From: Adiantum capillus-veneris
Taxonomy: Eukaryota > Streptophyta > Polypodiopsida > Polypodiales > Pteridaceae
Direction of reading: 5' to 3'
DNA: 64,000 nucleotides
NCBI GenBank assembly: GCA_014529385.2
Contig: CM043968.1
Location: 6,610,501 to 6,674,500, forward strand
Part shown: in pieces, positions 1 to 10,033 of the stretch
Numbering within the stretch: position 1 is the stretch's first letter
Layout of the letters: each line of letters opens with the position of its first letter
Position numbers and translations under genes: made by a program
The notes under the pieces: model-generated
What the model was told of the DNA's origin: nothing
The model's database searches: none
The model's input: only the letters and a program-made list of their open reading frames with translations

Positions 1-1315
1 CCTACTCCACAAGGGGAGAGTTTGTGTACCAACGGACATTGCCATTTGGTGCCAAATTATTTATGAATGTCATGACAGTCCAAGTGCAGGGCACTCAGGT
101 ATTAAAAAGACTTATGATCTCGTACAATGACAGTTTTACTAGCCAAGTTTACATGGCTTTGTTCAAGATTATGTCTTGCACTGCGAAAAATGTCAAGTTA
201 ACAAAGCAGAGTACCTGAAGGCAGGAGGACTCTTACATCCTTTAGAGATTCCCAATGGGAAATGGGAAAGTATCTCTATGGATTTTATTGTGGGTTTACC
301 AACCATTGTACGAGGTCATGACTCAGTATGGGTGATTGTAGACCGGTTGACTAAACTATGTAAGTTTATTCCAAGTTATTTGTGGACAATGTATACAGGT
401 TGTATGGCTTGCCAAGTAACATTGTGAGTGATCGTGATCCCAAGTTTAACACTCATTTTTGGAGGGTTGTGTTTAAAGGATTGGGTACACAACTCAACCT
501 CAGTACAACCGATCATCTAGAAACGGATGGTCAGATTGAACGAGTTAACCAAGTACTAGAGGATATGCTACGCGCATATATTAGCAAGAAACAAACAGAC
601 TGGGAAGAATATCTACCTCTTCGTGAGTTCACTTACAACAGTGCTAAGCATGTTACGACTGGATTTAGTCCTTTCATGCTCATGTATGGTTTTCAACCTA
701 GGTCACCCACCATTACGGTAGGGTTGGCAACCGTAAAACTCCAGCAGGTTAAGGATATTCTCCAAGACCATATGGATATGTTGAAACTCGCTCGTCGGAA
801 TGTCTGACAATCACAAGATTGGTATAAGAAGTACACTGATGAGAAACGTCGACAAGTTACCTTTGAAGAAGGAGAGAAAGTATTTTTACGTGTGCCAAAG
901 CATTCAAAAAGTTTGAAAACTGGGCCAACACCTAAAATATCTCCAAGATATTGTGGGCCTTTCAAAATCCTCAAGTGAGTTGGTGATTGTGCCTACAAAT
1001 TATTATTACCCACACACTCTCGTGTCCATCCGGTGTTTCCTGTAAGCCGTTTATGTAAGCGACTACATGGGGACGGCAATGTCATTGACCAATAATTCTG
1101 GTCAATTTCGTTGAACCTTCTATCCCATCGCACAAACCTGAACAAATTCTTGCTATCATGATTTACGTACGCGTCATCATGTACGTCCACAAGCTTTAAT
1201 CAAGTGTAAAGATCGACCTGAAGAAGGTGCCACTTGGGAAAACATTAGTGCTCTTAAGAAGAAGTTTCCCACTTTTGTTTTTGAGGATGAAAACTCTTCC
1301 TTAAGGGAGGAGTAA
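1..1315 (+). pseudogene. Ty3/gypsy (chromovirus-like) pol 3' part: integrase and chromodomain-like tail
   Basis: Three plus-strand frames give one integrase. At 176-810 there is the HxxC/CxxC-type region, then WESISMDFIVGLP, VIVDRLTKLCKFIP, GLPSNIVSDRDPKF and ERVNQVLEDMLRAY, the usual plant gypsy integrase core with catalytic Asp residues visible. The C-terminal integrase part (EKVFLRVPKHSKS, then FKIL) runs to about 1000. A chromodomain-like end (RPEEGATWENISALKKKFP) lies at about 1215-1275. Frameshifts and in-frame TGA codons (for example 975-977, after FKILK, where gypsy proteins have Arg) show that it is dead. RT and RNase H must lie left of the window. An LTR could begin near 1316 (tgtcaacaaggg), but no second copy is visible to confirm it. 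Family assignment is firm; exact limits are not. Confidence 0.88.
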
Positions 1316-1470
1316 TGTCAACAAGGGCAAAAGGAGTCACGGACTACGGCCAGGGGCCAGGCTAGTCAATGTGGAAAGGGGATCCATCTAGGACAAGAGG
1401 CTAGGAGTCTGCCATTATAATGGGAGGTTGGGAGGAGGATCTCAAGGTCTAGCTACCCTAAGTCTTATAT

Positions 1471-2560
1471 GTAAGAAAGCTTTATATGGATTGAAGCAAT
1501 CTCCTTGTGCTTGGTATGAGAAAGCTGGCACTCATTTGGTCAAATGAGGTAATAGTCCAACAAAATGCACATTGTATGTGAAGTGTGAGGGTGATGTACT
1601 TCTCACTATGGTTCTTTATGTGGACGATTTGCTGATCATAGGACCAAATGAGAGACATATTGCTGAACTTAAGTCTAATTTGAATGCTACTTTCAAGATG
1701 AAAGATTTGGGGCTGTTGCACCATTACTTGGGTATATAGTTTAAGCAGTGTGATGGTGGTATCGCCTTGTGTCAAAAAAGTTACATAGAGACATTGCTAT
1801 GTAATTTTGGACTTGAGGATTGCAAACCTATTGCCACTCCATGGAAATAGGTTTGAAATTGAGTCTTCATGATACTGGTGATCCTGCAGATGTCAGTCTT
1901 TACTAAACTGCTATTAAATGCCTCATTTATATTTATGTATGCAACACAAGGCCAGATATTTAGTTTGTAGTCTCACAGGTCATCAGATTTATGCATATCC
2001 CAGGGTCTAAGCATTGATAGGTTTTCAAGAGGATTTGCACTACTTGAGTGGTACTTTACATCTTGGCTTGTTTTATCCCAAGGGGGGATCATTGCCGCCA
2101 AAATTATATGCTTTTTTGGACTCAAATTGGGTTGGTTGTTTTGACACGCGAGCGTCCACAAGTGGTTTTTGTTTCATGCTTGGTAGTTCATGTATATCAT
2201 GGTTGAGCAAGAAGCAACCTACTCTGGCCACTTCTACTTGTGAGGCTAAGTACATGGCAATCTTCATAGCTACGATTGAGTGTGTATGGCCTAGACGCCT
2301 TATGGCTGATTTGGGTGTTGGAGAGGACACAACCACCACTATCTACATTGACAATTGCAATGAACCCATTTTTTCATGCTCGCACAAAGCACATTGAGGT
2401 GCATTACCACTATGTCAGGGAGAGGCTCTCAACTTGAGATATCAGCTTGGCTTATGTACCAACACAGGACAAGCTTGCAGACCTTTTCACAAAGGCATTG
2501 TCTCATGAGAAGTTTGAATCTTTTCACAAAGCTTTGGGCTTACTCCCCTTTGTGGATTGA
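1471..2560 (+). pseudogene. Ty1/copia reverse transcriptase C-terminus plus RNase H
   Basis: The frames together read KKALYGLKQSPCAWYEK, then VLYVDDLLIIGPNE (the copia YVDD active-site box), FKMKDLGLLHHYLGI, a connection region, and a copia RNase H (YAFLDSNWVGCFDTR, SWLSKKQPTLATSTCEAKYMA, then the KHIEVHYHYVRE and DKLADLFTKAL ends). Stops and frameshifts split it (for example the TAG after LGI and the break after TPW), so it is a pseudogene. It stops just before the LTR-like sequence at 2637, as the 3' end of a copia pol does. Gag, protease, integrase and most of RT are missing to the left, where gypsy sequence takes over. The two elements are either nested or simply abut. Confidence 0.92.
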
Positions 2561-2619
2561 TCATGTCCTTAAGGCATGGAACTTCCCTTTACTATATGTG
2601 CCAGCTCTCATTCACCGCA

Positions 2620-2920
2620 TCACTCAAGGGGGGTTTGTTACCATATACACGTGGTTGTTAACCACCGGCGTCCACTTCTAGTAGTCATGGGCCGGGCTTG
2701 TCGGTCCAATAGGAAAAGGATAAGAGTGATCACCGATGAGAGGTGCACTCTAATTGGAACATTCAAGGGTTAGTTGGCTAAGCATGGGTGCCCAAGTGTG
2801 AATGGGCGAGCTCATATAAAATTCACCTAAACCTAAAAATCACTCATTCTCTCATTTGTGCAATTGAAGAGTGCTCTTGCTCCATCTCCATCTTCTTCTT
2901 CATCTCCTTGATTATCTCCA
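2620..2920 (+). mobile_element. Copia-type 3' LTR, copy 1, with polypurine tract
   Basis: A purine run (aaggggggtt, about 2626-2636) directly after the copia RNase H is followed by TGTTACC, the expected LTR start. The part from about 2660 to 2910 (from ccaccggcgtccacttctag through ggttagttggctaag to tctccatcttcttc) recurs with few changes at 34430-34680, which shows that it is a dispersed repeat. A TATA-like gctcatataaaat lies at about 2810. The two copies diverge after about 2910, so the LTR 3' end is uncertain. Copy 1 carries about 20 bp near its 5' end that copy 2 lacks. Confidence 0.75.
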
Positions 2921-4090
2921 AGTAGGTAAGAGATTCCTTGAGTAGAAATTTTCTCTTTGGTGTCGGTTTTGGATTAGGGCTTTCCTCCTTTTGTATTTGG
3001 GTTTATGGTGTGTTGATGATAAAAGGCGATTTCTTGCATGGAATTTTGCAAAGGAAGACGGGCATCACATGTACCCTTCTGCAACAGCATACATGGCCAC
3101 CATTCTTGTGAAGTAACAATGATGTGCAAACCAAACCTTCAAGTTGAGGGTGCCTCTCTATTATGCCTTGTACCCATAAGGAGCGTTAGCCATTTGAGAA
3201 TGTAGAGCATGACTATTGAACTGTTTTTGATGGAGTAATTGGTTGAGAATGAAGTTTCTTGCAGATCAGGACTGAAGTGTTCATGCAGAGGGATTGATGT
3301 ACTGATGATCTTTGCACGTGATGTGGTTTGTTTGGTCTTGCAGCATGCGTGTGCATGCAAGGGGATTGATGTGCGGGTGGTCTTTGCACTTGTTGTGAAT
3401 GGTTTGGCTATGAGATTAGGGTGATTGTTTTGGAGGGAGGGAAGTGTAGGAGTGTTGAAGGAGATAGATCTATCATGTGCTCTCTTGTTTGAATGGTTCT
3501 GGCTGTGTAGCACAATTTGAGTCTGTACTTGTGGTGTGAGCTTCTCATGTTTGCTGTACGTTGATGCATTTTAACTGATACACATTGGAACCATGAGAGA
3601 GGGATTCGATACACGTTGGATCTAGATTTTACTTCATTGATTGCTTGTTGCTATGTTAGAGAGATGTTGGCAATGTGAGTTAGAGTTGCACGTGTGGTTA
3701 TGATTTAATTCTGAATTTCTATATATTTGTCTAATGTTTACTTCAAATTCTACTTGATTTTGCCGAGATTCGGGTATTGTGCAGGTATTTGTGGTAATGA
3801 AGGATAGGGTTGGGCACTAGGAGAGCAGGATGTGGCCTTTATGTGTCATGGATGCATTCCAGCCTAAAGGTGATCGTGGACCATTTGGAGAACGAGTGTT
3901 CATGTAAGTGAGCTCTACTTGGGAGCCTATAAGGGGTTGATTGTTTGTTCTTATGTGAGAGAGATCGCCTGGTTGTAAAAATGCCCTATTTTGGGTTTTA
4001 TGGAAACTCTCGCTATGGGCCCCTCTTCCCTAGGCAACATTTCTTTTCGCGTAAGCCCGCACATGGATTTGCCATTTGCGTGGGTAAAAT
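2921..4090. other. No gene recognised
   Basis: AT-rich sequence. Open frames here are short, on both strands, and resemble nothing I know. The start may still belong to the LTR or leader of the copia element. Confidence 0.5.
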
Positions 4091-4094
4091 TTTT

Positions 4095-4566
4095 AAGGGA
4101 AAATTACCAAAATACCCCTCTAATTTGTGGAAATTCTCAAAATACCCTTGTATCTATTTTGGTTGGATTGTTCAAGATTTTCTAATCTTTATTCTTTTTT
4201 CACAATCGAGATCCATTTTTGAGTGCATAGCATGTAATTGGTCACAAATTACCTCGCAGAAAAGGGAGATTATTAAAAACAATGAAGCAATCCATCCTCA
4301 AAGCCTACATAACGAACTCAAATTCTAGTTTTAGCATCTTGTATTGATAAAACAATACTCTTCTTATGGAAAGCTACAAATTTTTGTCTTTAGAGAAATT
4401 TAATCTCAAAACCTGGGGCAGGCATTTTGGAAAATTTGGAAAATTTGAAGGGTATTTTGGGAATTTATGACAAAATATCATGGGTAGTTTAGGAATTTTT
4501 GAAATTTGAGGGGTATTTTGGGAATTTCCACAAATTAGAGGGGTATTTTGGTAATTTTTCCAAATT
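4095..4566. mobile_element. Small inverted-repeat (MITE-like) element
   Basis: The left end (4101-4147) and the reverse complement of the right end (about 4509-4559) share about 47 bp with one mismatch, starting AATTACCAAAATACCCC. The right arm is preceded by two more diverged units of the same motif (gggtattttgggaattt at 4450-4540), so the inner edge is a short tandem repeat of about 25-30 bp. The roughly 360 bp between the arms has no coding potential. Length and structure fit a non-autonomous DNA transposon or a foldback element. No clean target-site duplication could be seen, so the exact ends are uncertain. Confidence 0.6.
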
Positions 4567-4650
4567 TTAAATTGCCCGTGTCCTCTATGCTTACGATAGC
4601 ACACCCGTCTGTGCAAATAGTCCAGTCGGCATATATGTAGAGCTTTAGCT

Positions 4651-4782
4651 ATGGCCTTTCAGCTCGTCAGAATGGCGGAGTACGCTATTCTCAACACAGG
4701 AGTCTCCATGCCCTTAGTAGGCCTCGGCACCGGCTCCGACGGAGCCTTACCCCTTAACCAAAGGAAGGCGACTGTAGAGGTG

Positions 4783-4826
<44 letters not shown>

Positions 4827-4898
4827 ACAGACAAACACTCACATAAAAGTACACACACACACAGTCTCTCTCTACACAGACAAACACTCACATAAAAG

Positions 4899-4934
<36 letters not shown>

Positions 4935-5030
4935 TTCCTTCTCCCTGCAGGTAGGATATAGACATTTTGACACTGCTAAGATTTACAACAACTAGAGTGC
5001 TTCGTTAGCTGCCTTCGCATCGAATTGAGA
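4651..5030 (+). pseudogene. Aldo-keto reductase, 5' exons only (broken)
   Basis: An ATG frame reads to NTGVSMPLVGLGTGS and then GALP, the N-terminal strand and first loop of plant NADPH-dependent aldo-keto reductases (AKR4-like). The first exon would end at about 4779 (gtagag/gtgccc). The next exon follows a ctccctgcag acceptor at 4950 and gives VGYRHFDTAKIYNN, the motif holding the catalytic Asp of the family. The intron is short and made almost wholly of CT and CA microsatellites. Immediately after IYNN comes TAG, where the family has Glu. The frame then continues recognisably for about ten codons and is lost. The remaining ~250 residues of an AKR are absent. This is a truncated pseudogene or retained gene fragment. 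Confidence 0.8.
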
Positions 5031-5166
5031 TCAAACAAAATATTGGAAATTATGTATGCCATTTCAATTATTAATTTGGAGGAGAGACATCAAAACAAAG
5101 CTGAGAGAGAGAGAGAGAGAGTACATCAAGGGTGTTATATTTATTTATTTTCCCGAGAGAAAATGA

Positions 5167-5206
<40 letters not shown>
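4786..5206. repeat. CT, CA and GA microsatellites
   Basis: (CT)n at 4786-4824, two copies of a block acacagacaaacactcac followed by CA runs at 4825-4932, (GA)n at 5102-5122 and (GA)n at 5173-5204. The first two lie inside the intron of the aldo-keto reductase fragment. They produce low-complexity open frames with no meaning. Confidence 0.95.
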
Positions 5207-5209
<3 letters not shown>

Positions 5210-5229
5210 CATGAAAGTGTGTTAGATTT

Positions 5230-5655
5230 TTTACTTGAGGGTGTTTGGGATATTGATCGTCATGATGCAGAGATGTACCTCAAAAAAATGGGATACCGAT
5301 CGTAGTGCTTCGAAGTGATACCTCGCAAAAAAACCACAAGTAGTGTTAGAGTTTTGTCAAGCACAATGTTCATGATCATAGAAGATGTCAATGTTATTAG
5401 TTGTTTGTCGTTTCATTTTTATGTTTCAAAAAAAAGAAAGCATGCAAGTCTCCTTGCATGGGGGAGTTTGTAGAGTCCTCCCCAATTTTTATAATACAAG
5501 GGAACATCCCATTCCCACGACAGCGTACAATTTTCATTGTGTTCATTAGTAGCGTTCCCAGTATCAAAAAAAAAAAAGATAATTCTTACTCACCGTGCGA
5601 TTGAATGTCTATCACCAATGCACTTCTTTGCATTAACTATGTTGGGCATCTCTTG
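5230..5655. other. No gene recognised
   Basis: AT-rich spacer with two A-runs (5429-5438 and 5566-5577). Nothing coding recognised on either strand. Confidence 0.5.
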
Positions 5656-5658
5656 CAC

Positions 5659-7298
5659 TTAACCCCTGCAAGAGATGACATCCCAGAGAGGATACCCTTC
5701 AAGAAGTTTTTGTGCTATGGTGAGGACACCACATTTAGCATGCATATCGACCAAACCACCGCCAAATGATGAGATCCTGAATAGAATGTGCGTTGAGACC
5801 ATTTGTTCTTTTGTGAGGCACTTGCATTTGAAATACATATCAACCAGTGCATTGCGACACACGACATCTTCCTTCAGCAAACCCTGACTGGCAGTCTCAT
5901 TCTGAATAGGCTCTCCCATGTGGATGTTTTTCCACATGCTTTAAGCTTAAAAGCCATAGATTCATTTTTCCTAGCCATGTTGGGCATATCTTGCATTTGA
6001 CTTTTGTATCGACCAAAGCACTGCCATTAAGACATCTTCCTTCAATAGCCCTTGACTACAAATCTCGTCATGGAATGTCTGCCCCATGTGAAGAAGCCCA
6101 GAGCTTCCTTGGCACAACATCCTTTTTCAACAACCTCTAATTAACAATATAATGGTGAATCTTTGTGCCCATGTCAGCATCTTACGTAGAGACACATGCC
6201 TTCAAGATGCATGCGTAACTGATTGCATCTGAAGAGAGCCTCTTGCTTCGCTTCAACAATAAATTTCTGGCCTTGCTCTTGTTGCGCACACCCCCCAATC
6301 AATGCATTCCAAGAGTCGACATTGCAAACAAGAAGCTCCTCGAGCACTTTTTGTGCTTTCTCAAGCACACCATATTAGGCAGTCCCAAGCACAACATCCT
6401 TTTTCAGCAGCCTCTTACTAACAATATAATGGTGAATCTTTGTGCCCATATTGGCATCTCGCATAGAGCCACATGCCTTCAAGATGCATGGATAGCTTAT
6501 TGCATTTGGAGAGAGCTCCTTGCTTCTCTTTAACAAGAGCTTTCTCGTCGTGCTCTTGTTTCACACATCCTGCAATCAGGGTGTTCCAAGAGGCAACATT
6601 CTGGCCAGGAAGTTTCTCAAGCACTTTTTGTGCTTTCTGAACCGCAACACATGTGGCATACATATCGACCAAGGTAGTGCCAAGCAGGACATCTCCTTGC
6701 TCTTGTTGCACGCATCCCACAATAAATGCATTCCTAGAGGTGACATTCCGAACAAGAAGCTCCTCAAGCACTTTTTGTGCTTTCTCAAATGCACCACATT
6801 AGGCAGTACCAAGCACGACAACCTCTTTCAGTAACCACTGACTAACAATATAATGTGAATCTTTGTGCCCATATCGGCATCTTGCGTAGAGCCACACGCC
6901 TTCAAGATGCATTCGTAATTAATTGTATCTAGAGAGAGCCCCTCGCTTCGCTTCAACAAGAGCTTTTTGGCAGTGCTCTTGTTGCACACATCCCTCAAGA
7001 GGCGACATTCCGGCCAGGAAGCTGCTCAAGTTCTCTTTGTGCCTTCTTAAGCACTCCACATTTGGCTTACATATCAACCAGGGCAGTGCCAAGCATGACA
7101 TCCTTTTTCAACAACCTCTGACAAACAATTTAATTGCAAATTTTTGTGCCCATATCAGTATCTTGTGTAGACTCACATGCCTTCAAGATACATATGTCGG
7201 TGATTGCATCTGGAAAGAGGCCCTCGCTTTGCATATATATCGACCAAGAAAATGCAAAGCACGCTGCACAAGGAAAATCTTGGAATTAGTGCATTCAA
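5659..7298 (-). pseudogene. Decayed PLS-type PPR repeat array, left part
   Basis: Minus-strand frames repeatedly give plant PLS-class pentatricopeptide motifs: ALVDMYFKCKCL, GLVDMHAKCGVL, KAQKVLEELLVCNVDSWNAL, NVASWNTLIAGCVKQEH and TLVDMYATC. These match the L/S repeats of organellar RNA-binding PPR proteins of the DYW/E subgroup. Each roughly 100-residue P-L-S block survives for one or two motifs before a stop or frameshift, and blocks are deleted internally. No E or DYW domain and no start codon with a transit peptide were seen. The right edge is cut by the insertion at 7299. An intact relative would bind organellar transcripts for editing. This locus makes no such protein. Confidence 0.85.
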
Positions 7299-7970
7299 GG
7301 TGTGAGGTCCCCACCCCGCCATATCAGGATGGCGGATCTGATGGTGAACCTGGTGGCCACTAGATCTATTGCGGAAGCAAAAAAAATGGTTCAGGGTTCA
7401 ACTAGCGGACCATCTCTCATCACAGGTGAGTTGAGTTCGAGATTACTAGCAAGGAGATCTAGCTCCACCTCGTAGAGGAAGCGTACTTGAACTATCTAGC
7501 GATCCTAAGACCCACCTTCCAAGAGGAGAGAAACCCCGAGCGCCTTTTTCCCCATATTTCAGAGGCACGTACCCTCGAGATTTCACCGCTCTAGGGGCAA
7601 TGAGTATTACTAATATCAAAGTAAGCACAATGTGGACAGAGAGTTCCCGACCAATCGGGACCACCCATCTCGTAGGCATTGGCAACCTGAGCCAAGCCCC
7701 CACTTTCCACCCCCACACTCACACTTCCTTGTGTGACCTAATTACTACCACAAAGGTTGTTCAACATAAACATTCCTTGTTTTAATTCCGAAGCACATTG
7801 TTCGTTAAGACAGCCCTTCAACCAGTATTGCAAACAACACCAAGACAGTATTCTAGTAAAAATTCTACTCAAACCTTTTCATTAAAATTCCAATGTTCTG
7901 GAGGTACAACATCCCCCCTCCAAGTTCACTCCTCTTGTTGTCGCCTAGCTTCCCATACAACTAGGTATGT

Positions 7971-8090
7971 CCACCGCATAGAAAGCACGTCATGGACACT
8001 CCCACCGCATAAAAAGCAAGACGTGGGTTCCCACCGCATAGAAAGCAAGTCGTGGGTATCCACCGCATAGAAAGCAAGTCGTGGATTCAA
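7971..8090. repeat. Tandem repeat, ~30-bp unit, four copies
   Basis: Four units of the form ccaccgcatagaaagcaag followed by tcgtgg(g/a) lie head to tail, with 1-4 changes between copies. They sit inside the 2.7-kb insertion. Confidence 0.9.
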
Positions 8091-8378
8091 GAGCCCTTAA
8101 TGAGGAACTCTACCCCCTGTGATCAGTAGGGGGGTCAGGACTGATTCAACATTGGAAATAAAATGAACATGTCGAGCTAAATTTTCCCTAGCAGACATTC
8201 TTTCCTATTACAACCAACATACCCATCAATTATTTCCTTCCTACTTTAGAACTTAATGTACAATGAATTCAATGCCGAGGTTTCCGTCGGATTTCTCCAA
8301 CATGTTTGCGGATATGTTCATTCCTAACTAAACGTGTGCAATGTTAAATTAAACAGCTTGAATGAAATTATGACCTAC

Positions 8379-8519
8379 CTCTTCCATTTCTTCGTCGATG
8401 GCCCGTGAGATGGCCGGTATTTGTTCCTCCATGGGAGCTTTTCCCTTTCCATTGACATTGCTTGTTCCTGCCTCGCGGTCGTGGGCACCACGAAAGCGAG
8501 TTCTCTTAACCGGATCCAT
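8379..8519 (-). other. Exon-like open frame with 5' splice site inside the insertion
   Basis: On the minus strand an ATG at 8519 opens 47 codons (MDPVKRTRFRGAHDRE near the start, a basic N-terminus followed by an acidic stretch ending DEEMEE). It is followed by GAG/GTAGGT, a good donor site, at 8378. A TATA-like box lies about 860 bp upstream. This could be a first exon of a gene carried by the inserted element or a gag-type start. I do not recognise the protein. Composition is clearly more coding-like than its surroundings, but nothing downstream could be joined to it. Confidence 0.3.
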
Positions 8520-8539
8520 TTTACTCACTACTTTAAATA

Positions 8540-9230
8540 ATTAGCTTGGAGAAAAAGCTAAGGTTCGCAAGCGTCATAACAACCCAATAGATATATTAGC
8601 ATCATCAATTAATCCCTCCTATAGGAGAGGTCTAGATTTTTCATATAGCAATCATTATGGATGACACATAATCCTATGGGAATCGGCTCGAAAGATAATT
8701 ACTCGGCTTACATGATTAAGAATAATAGGATTTCACTAATGGAATTACCAGAGAAATGAATTAAGTATGATTAATCTCTTTCCTAGCAAATAGATGGTGC
8801 AGATTCACCTTATGCATAGGTGTAAGAAAAGTCAACTCTTAGAGACTTAATGATGGATTAATTTTCCCTTAATTACATCTTAATGCATAAGAGAAATGAA
8901 TTTAATTTAGCTACAATATTGATGAGTGACAGAAAGAGTGATTCTCATCAATCTACACAATTACCGGCTTACCGATTAATTACTATGCTACCTAGAGAGA
9001 AAAAAATCTAATAATCATGCACTTAATCATTAATTAAGAGTGATGAATGGCTGATAATTCAGCTATGGGATGATGATTGCATAATAGAATATGGTTAAGG
9101 AGAAATTAGAGAGTAATTATAGAGAATTATGACTAGGAATAAGCATAATAGACGAGGAATTTAGATGGTAATGAAAAGAATTTACAGAAGGCATTAATTA
9201 AACCGTGGTTACCGTGATTAAGGGCTGATA
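8540..9230. other. AT-rich interior of the insertion, no gene
   Basis: A stretch rich in attaat and aattaa, with no coding signal on either strand. Confidence 0.5.
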
Positions 9231-10033
9231 ATCTTCTCAATTCTCTGATCTAAACGAGATTCTTGGGGCGAGAATTCGACAGCACCTCCCTCCTTGCTTC
9301 TTCTTCAAAAGGTGTGTGTACCGGCAGCACCTCCCCCAAGGTGTGTGTGTGTGTACTGGGTGTGTGTGTGAGTAGACCTTTAAATAGGCTCCTACAGGCT
9401 GAAAATCGATTTGTGCTGCTATAAGCATTTGAGTGAGCACTCAGTCCTTGCATGGCAAGTCTAGTTGCCTACCCACCAAGTGTCCAGTTAACTGGTTCTC
9501 ACACTTAGTTGCAAGCTTGGAAACTTCCCAAAGACTCCCACAAGGCAAGAGGGCGCCCCCTAGCTGCTAAAGCTGGTCTGGAGTGGCCTCGAACCTGTTC
9601 CCACACAGCCCCGGGTCCCCAGTGCCTCCCCGGACAATTTTATGAAAAATTGGTTTTAGGCTAAAACGGGTCATACGAGTCGGATTTTGACGCCGTAAAC
9701 TGCTATACGGAGCTCGAACTAAGACGTACTGGACCGAGTACCTGCCATATTTAGCAGCCCTCGGGGTCCAAAAATGCATTTTTTTCAGATTCGGGGTACA
9801 GGTGCAGTTTTTTGAGATGGTCAAAACTAGACGGGTCGGGCGACCAAAAACTTTCTATTTTTGGAAATTTTTTACAAAAATTATTTTAATTTATATTTCA
9901 AAGCTTTAAAACATTCTAAACATCATGGCACTGACAGAATTTGGAAAACTGCTAAAAATAGCAACTTATTCCATTATGTTCATTTCATGGTACAATGGTG
10001 CTCTTTTGATCGGGGTCAGAGACCTTACACAAA

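Larger units (their letters stand above)
7299..10033. mobile_element. 2.7-kb insertion in the PPR array (long LTR-like or TIR element)
   Basis: The PPR sequence ending at 7298 (gaaaatcttggaattagtgc, then attcaag) resumes at about 10033 (agagtccacactcc). A duplicated, uninterrupted copy at 12050-12085 reads straight across, which fixes the insertion. The insert starts TGTGAGGTCCC and ends GGGGTCAGAGACCTTACACA. The ends are imperfect inverted repeats beginning TG and ending CA, as in an LTR, but a TIR transposon is also possible. Target duplication is imperfect (caagg against aagag). Inside are a 30-bp tandem repeat, a minus-strand exon-like frame and, on the minus strand, a TATA-like cctatttaaagg at about 9376-9389. 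No transposase or pol was found, so it is non-autonomous or a solo LTR. Confidence 0.75.
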
